This document shows, one piece after another, positions 26,035-34,325 of a stretch of 64,000 bases of DNA. Position 1 is the stretch's first letter, and every line of letters starts with the position of its first letter. This DNA is from DATBLE01 sp963841405 (GTDB lineage: Bacteria > Actinomycetota > Thermoleophilia > Gaiellales > Gaiellaceae), in the NCBI GenBank assembly GCA_963841405.1, contig CAWJCM010000004.1, forward strand, positions 62,001 to 126,000, written 5' to 3'. Both the position numbers and the translations under genes were made by a program. The notes below the pieces were generated by a model, which was not told the origin of the DNA, did not search any database, and worked only from the letters and a program-made list of their open reading frames with translations.

Positions 26035-26159
26035 GTGAGTCACGTGAGAAGAAGGGCAAGCTTGAGTCCGACACGCTCGACCTGATCTTCGAGCTGCCAC
26101 GCGCTGCGCCGGAAGAACAGCTCCGAGCTTCCGATGCGGTGACTTCTCTGAACCCATAG
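26031..26159 (+). CDS. 42-residue peptide gene coupled to the membrane protein
   Basis: ATG 26031 overlaps the preceding stop (ATGA), a typical coupled arrangement. The product (ESREKKGKLESDTLDLIFELPRA...) is charged and soluble. The overlap is the main support; there is no recognisable domain. Confidence 0.4.
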   Translation: MSESREKKGKLESDTLDLIFELPRAAPEEQLRASDAVTSLNP

Positions 26160-26293
26160 CTACGTTCCAGCATAGCGCCGCGATCCAGACGGTTCCGGCC
26201 ACGGCCGAAAGAGCTGGCGTGACCCCCTGAGGTCGGTCCGGTCGCATTGAGAGTCTTACCGCCCGTGAACGGGCAAGGAGGACAATCAGAGCG

Positions 26294-26578
26294 ATGGGGC
26301 ATGCGAGACGCCGGCATACGCCGGAGCAGATCATCAGGAAGCTGCGCGAGGCCGACCGGCTGCTCGGGGAGGGTCAGGAGGTCGCCTTGGTCGCGAAGCA
26401 GCTGGAGGTGTCGGAGCAGACGCTGCACCGCTGGCGGCTGCAGTACGGCGGCTTGAAGGCCGACGACGTGAAGCGGCTGAAGGAGCTCGAGCGCGAGAAC
26501 GTGCGCTTGAAGCGGATCGTCGCGGATCAGCTGCTCGAGAACCAGGCGCTGAAGGAGATCGCGAAGGGAAACTGGTGA
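26294..26578 (+). CDS. IS3-family transposase OrfA
   Basis: 94 residues: helix-turn-helix protein (RHTPEQIIRKLREADRLLGEGQEVALVAKQLEVSEQTLHRW) followed by a leucine-zipper-like helix (LKELERENVRLKRIVADQLLENQALKEI). It binds the inverted repeats. It overlaps orfB by 4 nt (GTGA). Many IS3 elements instead make an OrfAB fusion by -1 frameshifting. Confidence 0.9.
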   Translation: MGHARRRHTPEQIIRKLREADRLLGEGQEVALVAKQLEVSEQTLHRWRLQYGGLKADDVKRLKELERENVRLKRIVADQLLENQALKEIAKGNW

Positions 26579-27444
26579 GCCCGTCGCGCAGACGCGAGGC
26601 CGTCTCGATGTTGGTTGAGCGGCTCCGTGTGTCTGAGCGGCGGGCGTGCCAGATCACAGGTCAGCACCGCTCGACCCAGCGGCACCAGCCGCGCCGCGGC
26701 GCTGACCGCGACGGCGCGCTGCGCGAGCGGCTGCGTCGGTTGTCGGCGGAGCACCCGCGCTGGGGCTACCGGCTCGCCTGGGGTGCTGTCCGCGACGAGG
26801 GTTGGGCCGTGAATCGCAAGAAGATCCAGCGGCTCTGGCGTGAGGAGGGCCTGCGCGTGCCGCAGCGGAAACGCAAGCGGCTCCGGCTCGGCGACTCGAC
26901 GGTGCCGGCCAAGCGGCTACGGGCCGAGCGGCCGAATCAGGTCTGGGCGCTGGATTTCCAGTTCGACACGACCACCGACGGCCGCACGCTGAAGCTGCTC
27001 CACGTCGTCGACGAACACACCCGCGAGGCCTTGGCGATCCGGGTCGCCCGCTCAATCGACGCCGACCACACCGTCCGCGTCCTCGACCGGATCGTCCGCG
27101 AACGCGGCGTTGCCCCGGAGCTCGTGCGAATGGACAACGGCCCCGAGATGACCGCGAACGCGATCCGCGACTGGTGCCGCCTCGGCGGCAGCGGCCGCAG
27201 CTTCATCGAGCCCGGCTCGCCCTGGCAGAACCCGTTCGTCGAATCGTTCGGGTCGCGCGTCCGCGACGAGGTGCTCTCCGTCGAGGCGTTCGACTCGGTG
27301 CTTGAGGCCCAAACGGTCATAAATGACTGGAGAACCATCTACAACCAGAAGCGGCCGCACAGCAGCCTCGGCTGGAAACCACCGACCGTCTACGCCGCTA
27401 GCCTGACCAAACCACCCGCAGAAGTGACCGCCCGACTCTCATAG
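26575..27444 (+). CDS. IS3-family transposase OrfB (DDE integrase)
   Basis: 289 residues. An HTH_21-like region precedes the rve integrase core: Asp in QVWALDFQFDTTTDG, Asp in LVRMDNGPEMTA and Glu in PWQNPFVESFGSR, the DDE triad. The C-terminus has IYNQKRPHSSLGWKPP. All catalytic residues are intact, so the element may be active. Confidence 0.93.
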   Translation: MSPSRRREAVSMLVERLRVSERRACQITGQHRSTQRHQPRRGADRDGALRERLRRLSAEHPRWGYRLAWGAVRDEGWAVNRKKIQRLWREEGLRVPQRKRKRLRLGDSTVPAKRLRAERPNQVWALDFQFDTTTDGRTLKLLHVVDEHTREALAIRVARSIDADHTVRVLDRIVRERGVAPELVRMDNGPEMTANAIRDWCRLGGSGRSFIEPGSPWQNPFVESFGSRVRDEVLSVEAFDSVLEAQTVINDWRTIYNQKRPHSSLGWKPPTVYAASLTKPPAEVTARLS

Positions 27445-27826
27445 CGGCTGGACCGACAAACGGGGGCCGGTCAGAGCGACTAGCGAAACGATCCCCGCCG
27501 GTCTACGCTCGTGCCCGAACCGCCCGCGACTCTTAGCCGCGAAGTCGGCACTCGTCCCGGCGGTTCTTCGTTCTCGTCACCTATCCACGAGGTCATCGGC
27601 GCAGACAGCGGAGAGTGCGCCCGTGCGAGTGAGACGCACTCTCTCATTTCGTTCCGGTGCGGCGGCCGTTCAGCGACCGCGCACTTCGTCCCGCGCTGCC
27701 CCGATTTGCCACCGCTCGGGGCCAGCGGCTATGACCCACCTACCCAACTCGCGAGAGGATCGCGTTAAGAACTCGGTGCGGCCTCCAGCTGCCGTTGTTT
27801 CCGGTCAAACCTTATGAGAGGCCGCA

Positions 27827-29450
27827 CTAGCCCGGATCTTTCAGTAGCTGCTCTGGGCTGGGATTCGCCTTGGCCGGGGTGTCCGCCTGAGCAGGGACGA
27901 TGTGGGGTGCCTACGCCCAACGTCCCTGCCCAGGAGGGTCACCATGCAGGTGGAGCGAGAGAGATCGATCGAGAGCGTACAAGTGGTCGCGGACGCCGAG
28001 GGGCTGACCTCGCGTGCGGGGACGGCGCTGGTGGCTGCGCTCGCCGATCGGGTCGGCCTCACGGCTGCCCTCGCGGAGGCGCTCGCCGGCCTGCGCGAGC
28101 GCCGCTCCCGCCACGATCCGGGTCGCGTGCTGCGCGACCTCGCGCTGATGCTCGCCGACGGCGGCGACTGCCTGGCCGACCTGCGCTCGCTGCGCGACCA
28201 GGAGACGCTGTTCGGCGAGGTCGCCTCCGATGCGACCGCCTGGCGGGTGCTCGCCGCCCTCGACGAGCGGCGCCTCGAGGCGATCCGGCAGGCGCGCGCC
28301 GAAGCACGGCGGCGCGTGTGGGAGCAGGCGGGCGCCCCCGAGCGAGTGATCCTCGACCTGGACGGGACGCTGGTGACGGCGCATTCGGACAAGGAGGGTG
28401 CGGCCGGCACCTACAAGGGCGGCTTCGGCTTCCACCCGCTCCTTTGCTACGAGGCGACGAGCGAGGAGGCGCTCGCCGGCCTGCTGCGCCCCGGCAACGC
28501 CGGCTTCAACACCGCCTGCGAGCACATCGAGTTGCTCGAGCGCGCGCTCGCCCAACTGCCTGCGGAAGTGGTCGGGCCCGGGCTGCTCGTACGCGCGGAC
28601 CGGGCCGGCGCCACGCACGAGTTCGTCGATCACGTCGCCGCCCGCGGCCTTGGCTTCTCGGTCGGGCTCGACCTGACAGAGCGCGTGCGCCAGGCCATCC
28701 TCGCCCTCCCGGAGCCGGCCTGGCAGCCCGCACTCGCCTCCGACGGCGGCGAGCGGGAGGGAGCCTGCGTGGCCGAGCTTCCCCTCGACCTCTGCTCCTG
28801 GCCCGCGGGGACGCGCGCCATCTGCCGGCGAGAGCGCCCCCACCCCGGCGCTCAGCTCTTCTTCACCGACGCGAACGGCTACCGCTTCCAGGTCTTCCTC
28901 ACCAACCAGCAGGGCGCGAGGATCGCCCGCTTGGAGCAGCTGCACCGCGCCCGCGCCGCCTGCGAGGACCGCATCCGCTGCGGCAAGGAGAGCGGCCTCA
29001 GAAACCTCCCCTTCCGCGACTTCCAGGCGAACGCGGCTTGGCTCGAGCTCGTCCTGATCGGCCAGGACCTGCTGTCCTGGACGCAGCGGCTCCTCCTCCA
29101 AGAGACCGAGCTCGCCCGCTGCGAGCCCAAGCGGCTGCGCTACCGGCTGCTGCACGTCGCTGGGCGCCTCACTCGGCATGCCCGCCGCCTCGTCCTGCAC
29201 CTGCCCCGTGCCTGGCCCTGGCAGCGCGAGCTCATCGCCGCCTTCGAGGACTTACGCACGCTGCCGGCGTAACTTGACGGCGAGACGCGACGAGCCAGAC
29301 GGGCGTGAGCCTGCCCGACCGGGCCTCCAACGACAGCTCCCCCGATCCCACCCGGGGAGCTCGCGCCGCCACACACCCGCGCGCCTCGCCATCGAACCCC
29401 AGACTGAGCCCGACGCCACACGATCGCCGTTACTGAAAGATCCGGGCTAG
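27827..29450 (+). mobile_element. IS1380-family insertion sequence with CTAG target duplication
   Basis: Terminal inverted repeats CCCGGATCTTTCAGTA (27831-27846) and its exact complement (29431-29446) flank a single transposase gene. Both ends are bordered by CTAG (27827-27830 and 29447-29450), the 4-bp target duplication expected for IS1380. The perfect repeats suggest a recent insertion. Confidence 0.9.
27944..29272 (+). CDS. IS1380-family transposase
   Basis: 442 residues from ATG 27944 with AGGAGG 8 nt upstream. It has VILDLDGTLVTAHSDKEGAAGTYKGGFGFHPLL with the first catalytic Asp, LVRADRAGATHEF with the second, and YRFQVFLTNQ in the late region. The late part (EDRIRCGKESGLRNLPFRDFQANAAWLELVLI) is the DDE group 1 transposase signature. 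No frameshift is seen; probably functional. Confidence 0.93.
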   Translation: MQVERERSIESVQVVADAEGLTSRAGTALVAALADRVGLTAALAEALAGLRERRSRHDPGRVLRDLALMLADGGDCLADLRSLRDQETLFGEVASDATAWRVLAALDERRLEAIRQARAEARRRVWEQAGAPERVILDLDGTLVTAHSDKEGAAGTYKGGFGFHPLLCYEATSEEALAGLLRPGNAGFNTACEHIELLERALAQLPAEVVGPGLLVRADRAGATHEFVDHVAARGLGFSVGLDLTERVRQAILALPEPAWQPALASDGGEREGACVAELPLDLCSWPAGTRAICRRERPHPGAQLFFTDANGYRFQVFLTNQQGARIARLEQLHRARAACEDRIRCGKESGLRNLPFRDFQANAAWLELVLIGQDLLSWTQRLLLQETELARCEPKRLRYRLLHVAGRLTRHARRLVLHLPRAWPWQRELIAAFEDLRTLPA

Positions 29451-29467
29451 CTCCCGGGGTGGTCGCT

Positions 29468-31123
29468 TCAAGGGTGGACTTGGACGCCCCTTGGCTGTTG
29501 CTCCCAATCAGAGAAGCCACTGTCGTACCACATATGGTAAAGACGTCGATCGTCGAACGCCGCGCACATGTCGAGCCGGCCAGGGCCCCAGGCGACGGCG
29601 GCTGGGTCCGACGTGATGACGCCACCTAGCGGTTGCCAGTCGGGCGCCCATGCGCCTTCATACCAGAGGTGCCAGAGCCCGCTGTCGTGGCCGCGGACGA
29701 AAACATCGAGGCGACCGGGCTCCCACGAGGCGACGGCCGGGCCGGAGAAGAGGTTGCCTCCGAGTCGGTGCCAGTCGGTCCAGCGATGCCGCGACCTCAT
29801 GAGACGTCCCGAACGGGATCGTCTAGTTGTGGATAGACGATGCATCGTCCTTTGATGGAGCGCGTTGTCGGCGCCACGAACAAAGACATCGACGCGATCC
29901 CCATCCCAGGAAACTGCGCCCGGGCCGGATGTGAGCACGCCCCCGACGCTTGCCCATTCAGACCAATGGTCATGGTCGAAGAACTTGTGCCATAGCGCGT
30001 TGTCGGTTCCTCGCGCGAAGACGTCGATGCTTTCCGCTTCCCAAGAAGCAGCAGCAGGTCGAGAGGTGAGGACGCCACCGAGAGACTCCCAACCGGACCA
30101 GGTATCGCCGGCGAGGAACTTGTGCCAGAGCGCCGCGTCGGTCCCGCGGACGAACACATCAATTCTCCCCGGCCCCCAGGAAACGGCAGCCGGGTCGGAG
30201 AAGAGTGTCCCGTCGAGCTGGGTGAAAGGTCGCCACTCGCCCGTGGCGATGTGGGAGGCATGCCACAGCGTGTTGTCCTCATCGCCGCGCGCGAAGAAGT
30301 CGAGCCTGCCTGGCTCCCAGGACGCGATCGACGGCCCGGACGTGAGCGCGCCAGCTTGGGCTTCGATCGAGAACGTCCCGTTTTCGGAACGCCGTCTCAT
30401 TTCCCTAGGACCTTTCGACTCGCCGATGGCTGGAGGTGTGAGTCCGCTGACTTGGAACATGTCGGCCCATCCTCCGATGACATCGTCCCGATCGAGGAAG
30501 GGACGGACGAGTGGCGCCAATGGCCCGATCACATCACCGAGTCTGGTCCACAGACCGCTCTCTAGTGCTGCACGGAGCTCCTCCCGAACCCTCGCCGACA
30601 TATCGGTAGCGGGACTCGGCGCTGAGCCGGAGAGCAGCACAGCGGCGCGCGCCTCGTCCGTAAGTAGCGCGCGAGCGCGTCCCGTGCCCACTCCACCCTC
30701 ATGAGGAAGCGCCTCATCGATCCTGCTCCTGACTACGCCGACCAACGTCTCATGCACGCGCTCAACGAATTCGCCGTAGTAGACGACGATTTCCTCGTCG
30801 GACGGAACCACGTCCTCTTCGAGAAGAGCGACCACAAAACCGACGATCGTCGCGTCCTCGATGAGCGGGATGGGTATGACGTTCTCGAACGTCGCTGTGG
30901 CAACGAAGGGAGTCGAATCGCCCGCATCCATCTCGGGCAGATTTCCGTGAGCGCCTCCCGGGGCGATCAGCCACGGCTCCACAGCGGCGTCTCCGCCAAG
31001 AATCTCAGTCACTGCCTCGTTGTCGACCTTGAAGAAGACCGGCCATGCGAAGGGTGCGGAGATGCCGAGTCCATCGCCCTCATCGATGCAGACCAGCGGC
31101 CCAAGTGTCACGGTTACCGGCAT
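29468..31123 (-). CDS. PLL-lectin-like beta-propeller protein with unknown N-terminal domain
   Basis: 551 residues. Residues 1 to about 245 form an unrecognised domain (TLGPLVCIDEGDG ... RVREELRAALESGLWTRLG). The rest holds six repeats of about 48 residues on the pattern GGxLTSxPAAxSWxxGRxDVFVRGxDxALWHK...W..W, as in PLL/fucose-binding propellers. Repeat 4 has an arginine/serine-rich insertion (STTRRSRSGRLMRSR). No signal peptide is evident. Propellers of this type bind glycans; secretion or delivery is unclear. It lies directly next to IS1380 in the island. Confidence 0.75.
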   Translation of the reverse strand: MPVTVTLGPLVCIDEGDGLGISAPFAWPVFFKVDNEAVTEILGGDAAVEPWLIAPGGAHGNLPEMDAGDSTPFVATATFENVIPIPLIEDATIVGFVVALLEEDVVPSDEEIVVYYGEFVERVHETLVGVVRSRIDEALPHEGGVGTGRARALLTDEARAAVLLSGSAPSPATDMSARVREELRAALESGLWTRLGDVIGPLAPLVRPFLDRDDVIGGWADMFQVSGLTPPAIGESKGPREMRRRSENGTFSIEAQAGALTSGPSIASWEPGRLDFFARGDEDNTLWHASHIATGEWRPFTQLDGTLFSDPAAVSWGPGRIDVFVRGTDAALWHKFLAGDTWSGWESLGGVLTSRPAAASWEAESIDVFARGTDNALWHKFFDHDHWSEWASVGGVLTSGPGAVSWDGDRVDVFVRGADNALHQRTMHRLSTTRRSRSGRLMRSRHRWTDWHRLGGNLFSGPAVASWEPGRLDVFVRGHDSGLWHLWYEGAWAPDWQPLGGVITSDPAAVAWGPGRLDMCAAFDDRRLYHMWYDSGFSDWEQQPRGVQVHP

Positions 31124-31282
31124 GGCGAACCCGCCTGCTTCACGGACTCAGACACCGCCTGCCGCAGCCGAAACCAATGGACAGGACACACGACCACATC
31201 CTTTCCGGCTGAGACTGAAGCGTAGGCCCGAGGGCAAGCGTAGTCAAGCCGCACCCACGCGCCTGGAGAGGACGCGGAAGGC

Positions 31283-31690
31283 TCAGAGGTTGCCTTCCAA
31301 TCTGAAACTCGCCGCTGCACGCGGCCTACTGCAAAAGGCGTCGCCCCGCGCGCGTGCGCTCGTTGAGCCTTCGAGCGCACACTTCGCAGCGCTCGGTGAT
31401 GCCGCGCCCCTATGAACGGGCACGTAGCGGTCGCTTATGGGGCCATCGTCCGTGATGGCCCCCGGTGAGTTCGTTCCCGCCCAGCGCTGAGCAAGGCGGG
31501 CGGTTGCCTGCTCGGCCTCGGCGGGCGAGACGATGGCGACCACCCCTTGCTCGACTGCGACCTCGATCGCGTGCTCGGGGTGATGCCGAGGGTCGAGAAT
31601 TTCGTCTCGTTCGAGCATGACCTTGCGCCCTGGCGGATCGACTTTCTCGATCGCGACATCGGTCGTCGCGAGGTAGATCGTTCCGCTCAT
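31283..31690 (-). CDS. Hypothetical protein, low confidence
   Basis: 135 residues from ATG 31690. The first 90 look protein-like (SGTIYLATTDVAIEKVDPPGRKVMLERDEILD ... VAIVSPAEAEQATARLAQRW); the rest is low-complexity. The 5' end lies beside the integrase relic, so the gene may itself be truncated or chimeric. No family recognised. Confidence 0.35.
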   Translation of the reverse strand: MSGTIYLATTDVAIEKVDPPGRKVMLERDEILDPRHHPEHAIEVAVEQGVVAIVSPAEAEQATARLAQRWAGTNSPGAITDDGPISDRYVPVHRGAASPSAAKCALEGSTSARARGDAFCSRPRAAASFRLEGNL

Positions 31691-31731
31691 GCGCTCTTCC
31701 CGCGCAGGCCGATCAGGTCGGCCCCGGTGCG

Positions 31732-31944
31732 ACGGCCTACGAAGGTGACGAGGAGCTTGTGTTCGGCAATCCGCGCACGGGCAACCCGTTCGACGTGCTG
31801 GTCTGCGTTGCAGGCTCGCGCCGGTCATGCGTCCTTCTCCACGACTCAGCGCTACATCTCGCTCGCAGACGAACGTTCCGCGAGGAAGCCGAACAGCTCG
31901 AACGGCGGCTCTGGGGCGAGCGGACTGAGCAGGTCGCGCCGTGA
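31732..31944 (+). pseudogene. Tyrosine-recombinase (integrase) relic
   Basis: Three frames combine to a phage-type integrase C-terminus. The first reads GDEELVFGNPRTGNPFD (31744-31794). After a deletion comes ALQARAGHASFSTTQRYISLADE, carrying the C-terminal GHxxxxTTxRY with the nucleophile Tyr. A further frameshift leads to TFREEAEQLERRLWGE, ending at 31944. The central HDLRHT box is missing. This is probably the enzyme that once inserted the island into selC. Confidence 0.7.
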
Positions 31945-31966
31945 GTAGCAGCACTACTCTTACGGC

Positions 31967-32629
31967 GTGAGCGAGCAGTCGATACGGGTCGCTCCGCTTC
32001 GCCGCCTGACCGTCCTTCCGCCGAACGAGCGGGCGCGGCTGCAACGGCGAGCGCGGATACTGGCGTGGGGCGGGATCGCCTGGCACTTCATCGAGTTCGG
32101 GATTGCGCTCGGCGCAGGCATCGCGGCAGGCTCCATCGCCCTTATCGGGTTCGGAGCCGACAGTCTCATCGAGGCGTTCGCCGGGTTCGTTGTGGTGTGG
32201 TTGTTCACCGGGAGCCGCCTTCACTCCGGAACTGCTGAGCGCCACGCCCAACAACTGATCGCCGCCTCGTTCTTCGTGCTCGCGGCCTACATCGGCGTCG
32301 AGTCGATCCGTGATCTTGTCGAAGGGCATCACCCCGAAGCGAGTTGGATCGGCGTCGGACTCGCTGCCTTCACTGCACCGACGATGCCGTTGCTCGCCCG
32401 CGCGAAACGCGACGTCGGGAGCAAGCTCAACTCGTCGGCCACCGTGAAGGAGGGTGCGCAGAACATGCTTTGCGCCTACCTATCGGTGGCACTGCTCGTC
32501 GGGCTGCTTCTGAACGCGCTCGCAGGTTGGTGGTGGGCCGATCCTGCCGCCGCGCTCGTGATCGCCGCCGTGGCTCTCCACGAGGGTCGTCAGAGTTGGC
32601 GCGGCGAGGGTTGCTGCGATTCCTGTTAG
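31967..32629 (+). CDS. CDF-like cation transporter
   Basis: 220 residues from GTG 31967 with about five to six helices. SIALIGFGADSLIEAFAGFVVVWLFTGSR is typical of the small CDF/TMEM163-like group, with the Asp/Glu of helix 2. Late helices contain DPAAALVIAAVALHEGRQSW. The C-terminus GCCDSC is a possible metal-binding cysteine cluster. Expected to move divalent metals across the membrane. It is the only metabolic-looking cargo gene of the island. Confidence 0.75.
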   Translation: MSEQSIRVAPLRRLTVLPPNERARLQRRARILAWGGIAWHFIEFGIALGAGIAAGSIALIGFGADSLIEAFAGFVVVWLFTGSRLHSGTAERHAQQLIAASFFVLAAYIGVESIRDLVEGHHPEASWIGVGLAAFTAPTMPLLARAKRDVGSKLNSSATVKEGAQNMLCAYLSVALLVGLLLNALAGWWWADPAAALVIAAVALHEGRQSWRGEGCCDSC

Positions 32630-33067
32630 CTAGCCGCGCGGCACGCGACCGTAGTCGGGCACGTTCTCACGCGGACGTGACTTCACAGTCTTGTCGTCTG
32701 GCGAGAGTTGACACCGCGCTAGGTAGAGAGCCTGATCCGGCGAGGCAGGAACCTGATTCGTCGGGACAAGCGTTTCCCACCGGGCGTCGTAGGCGAGCCG
32801 CTTGGGGAGGTCGGGATCATTGACGTGCGCGGGAGGCTCGGTGTCGAACCACACGTGCGTGACCACGACGTCGCGCTCGCGTGAGCGGTTGACGACGCCG
32901 ACGCAGTAGACCTCGCTCCCGAAGATCGGCGTGCCGTCCGTTCGGTGCCCGGTGACCTCGTGCGCAACGTGGACGGTGAGCGCGACCTTGCGCCGCTTGT
33001 GCTCCCGCTCACGCGCCCACTTCAAGACGCTCACGCTTGGCCCGACGGCGAAGAAGGGGAACGGCAT
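32630..33067 (-). CDS. Hypothetical soluble protein
   Basis: 145 residues, convergent with the transporter gene. It starts MPFPFFAVGPSVSVLKWARERE and has a beta-rich middle (TVHVAHEVTGHRTDGTPIFGSEVYCVGVVNRSRERDVVVTHVWF). The early segment could be a short membrane-proximal stretch. Unknown family. From 33068 to 33230 there is no gene; a short ACTAAG repeat and CGTAGCGA copies are seen. Confidence 0.55.
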   Translation of the reverse strand: MPFPFFAVGPSVSVLKWAREREHKRRKVALTVHVAHEVTGHRTDGTPIFGSEVYCVGVVNRSRERDVVVTHVWFDTEPPAHVNDPDLPKRLAYDARWETLVPTNQVPASPDQALYLARCQLSPDDKTVKSRPRENVPDYGRVPRG

Positions 33068-33230
33068 GGGAGGAAGTCTGACGCCTGGAACAGCGTCTCC
33101 CTCAAAACCGCTGCGACCGACGCGATAGCTCCGCCGTAGCCGTTCAGATCTTGTGCCCCGTTTTGCCCGAACGGGTCGTAGCGAGCCGTAGCGAACGGGA
33201 GCGAACCGTACTCAACTAAGCCTCAACTAA

Positions 33231-34145
33231 GAGCCTATCTCTGTAGGCAGGCTGCACTGGTCTGACGGCGAAGCGGTCCTTCGTCATCCGACGGAGGAGG
33301 TAGACGATGGGTCTCGTGGCCAAGGACGACGGTTGGCGGATTCCGGACGAGACGTGGGCGCGGATGGAGGCGCTGCTTCCGCCGCGGCCGCCGCACCCGC
33401 TCGGCTGCCACAACCCGCGCGTTCCCGATCGGGATGCGCTGAACGCGATCCTGCTCGTGCTGCGAACCGGGATGCAGTGGAACGCGCTGAACGCGACCGG
33501 GATCTGCTCCTCGAGCTCGGCGCACCGGCGCTTTCAGGAGTGGGCGCAGGCGGGCGTGTTCGAGCAGTTCTGGCGGCAAGGGCTGCTCGCCTATGACGAG
33601 CTGCAGGGGATCGAGTGGGAGTGGCTGTCCTGCGACGGGTTGATGGGCAAAGCGCCGCTGGGCGGGAAGGAGACCGGCCCCAACCCCACTGACAGAGCGA
33701 AAAAGGGGGAAGCGCTCGCTCCTGTGCGACGGCAGGGGCGCCCCGCTCGGAGTCGAGATCGCCGGCGCGAACGTCAACGACTTCAAGCTCCTGCGGTCGA
33801 CGCTCGAGCGCATCGTGATCGCCCGTCCGGACGCCACCGCTGAGCCGCAAGCGATCTGCCTGGACAAGGGCTACGACTACCCAGAGGTATACGAGCTCAT
33901 CGACGAGTACGGGCTCACTCCGCACATCCGCTCCCGCCGCGAGGAGAAGCAGGCGCTCGAACGTGAGGCCAGCTTCCGCGCCCGCCGCTGGGTCGTCGAG
34001 CGCACCCACTCCTGGCTCAACCGCTTCCGCGGTCTGCTCATCCGCTGGTCGAAAAAACCCGAGAATCACCGCGCCCTGCTGCAACTCGCCTGCGGCCTGA
34101 TCACCTGGCGTCTGGCGGCACCGGAGCCCCTACCGGGATAGGCTC
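33231..34145 (+). mobile_element. IS5-family insertion sequence with TAA target duplication
   Basis: Inverted repeats GAGCCTATCTCTGTAGG (33231-33247) and, at 34129-34145 reversed, GAGCCTATCCCGGTAGG (15 of 17 identical). The flanks carry TAA on both sides (33228-33230 and 34146-34148), a 3-bp duplication seen in the IS427-type group. It lies at the right end of the island. Confidence 0.88.
33307..34141 (+). CDS. IS5-family transposase encoded in two frames
   Basis: The first frame (to about 33700) begins MGLVAKDDGWRIPDETWARMEALLPPRPPHP and reaches GGKETGPNPTDRAKKG. The second frame carries LLCDGRGAPLGVEIAGANVNDFKLL, ICLDKGYDYPEVYELI and RRWVVERTHSWLNRFRGLLIR with the late catalytic Glu. The switch needs a -1 shift at the run CGAAAAAGGGGG near 33700. 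IS427-type elements use such programmed frameshifts, so the gene may be intact rather than broken. Confidence 0.85.
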
Positions 34146-34182
34146 TAAGCCGATTCGGAGTCATCCGGGCGACTTCGGGCAA

Positions 34183-34246
34183 TCTTCAAAACCGGTCAGG
34201 TCTGGTAACCCCAGGCTGGGTAGGTTCGACTCCTGCGCCGCTCCGT
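34183..34246. repeat. Right attachment repeat (duplicate of selC 3' part)
   Basis: A direct repeat of 24108-24171, 63 of 64 bases identical. It starts in the anticodon loop and ends one base past the tRNA. The 5' half of a tRNA is absent here, so no functional tRNA is encoded. The sequence after it (CGGGGTCGAGG) should be the original chromosomal flank of selC. Confidence 0.85.
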
Positions 34247-34325
34247 CGGGGTCGAGGGACCGAAGGAGGGCACGGTTGCCAGAGAAGGAACTGCACTGTG
34301 CTCGCGTCGCTGTGACAATGGCTTC

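Larger units (their letters stand above)
26220..27473 (+). mobile_element. IS3-family insertion sequence
   Basis: Imperfect terminal inverted repeats flank two transposase genes. The shared part is GTCGGTCC(G/A)G(T/C)CGC followed by TGAGAGTC, on the left at about 26232-26255 and inverted on the right just after the orfB stop. The outer ends start TGACC; their exact edges differ by a few bases between left and right, so boundaries are approximate. I could not find a target duplication. From 27474 to 27826 I see no gene. Confidence 0.75.
24171..34182. mobile_element. Genomic island integrated in selC
   Basis: About 10 kb between direct repeats of the selC 3' end. It contains genes of foreign composition, three insertion sequences (IS3, IS1380, IS5), a propeller protein, a transporter and an integrase relic. 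From 24171 to 24508 there is no gene, only two closely spaced copies of TTTGCCCGAAA (24228-24247); a related GTTTTGCCCGAA appears near the other end (about 33160), possibly recombinase arm sites. No intact integrase or excisionase is present, so the element is probably fixed. Confidence 0.75.

Noticed and set aside
27511..27817. Small frames between IS3 and IS1380
   Set aside because: No ribosome-binding site, no motif and proline/serine-rich composition; treated as non-coding remnants.
31435..31659. 74-residue minus-strand frame
   Set aside because: It is a shadow of the better-supported 31283-31690 frame and is serine/arginine-rich without structure.
33130..33230. Repeated CGTAGCGA/ACTAAG units as a CRISPR or origin iterons
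   Set aside because: Copies are few, irregular and of different length; no spacers, cas genes or replication gene. At most they are recombinase arm sites.
34183..34246. A second tRNA-Sec gene
   Set aside because: The acceptor 5' strand, D arm and 5' anticodon stem are missing, so it cannot fold as a tRNA; it is an att repeat.
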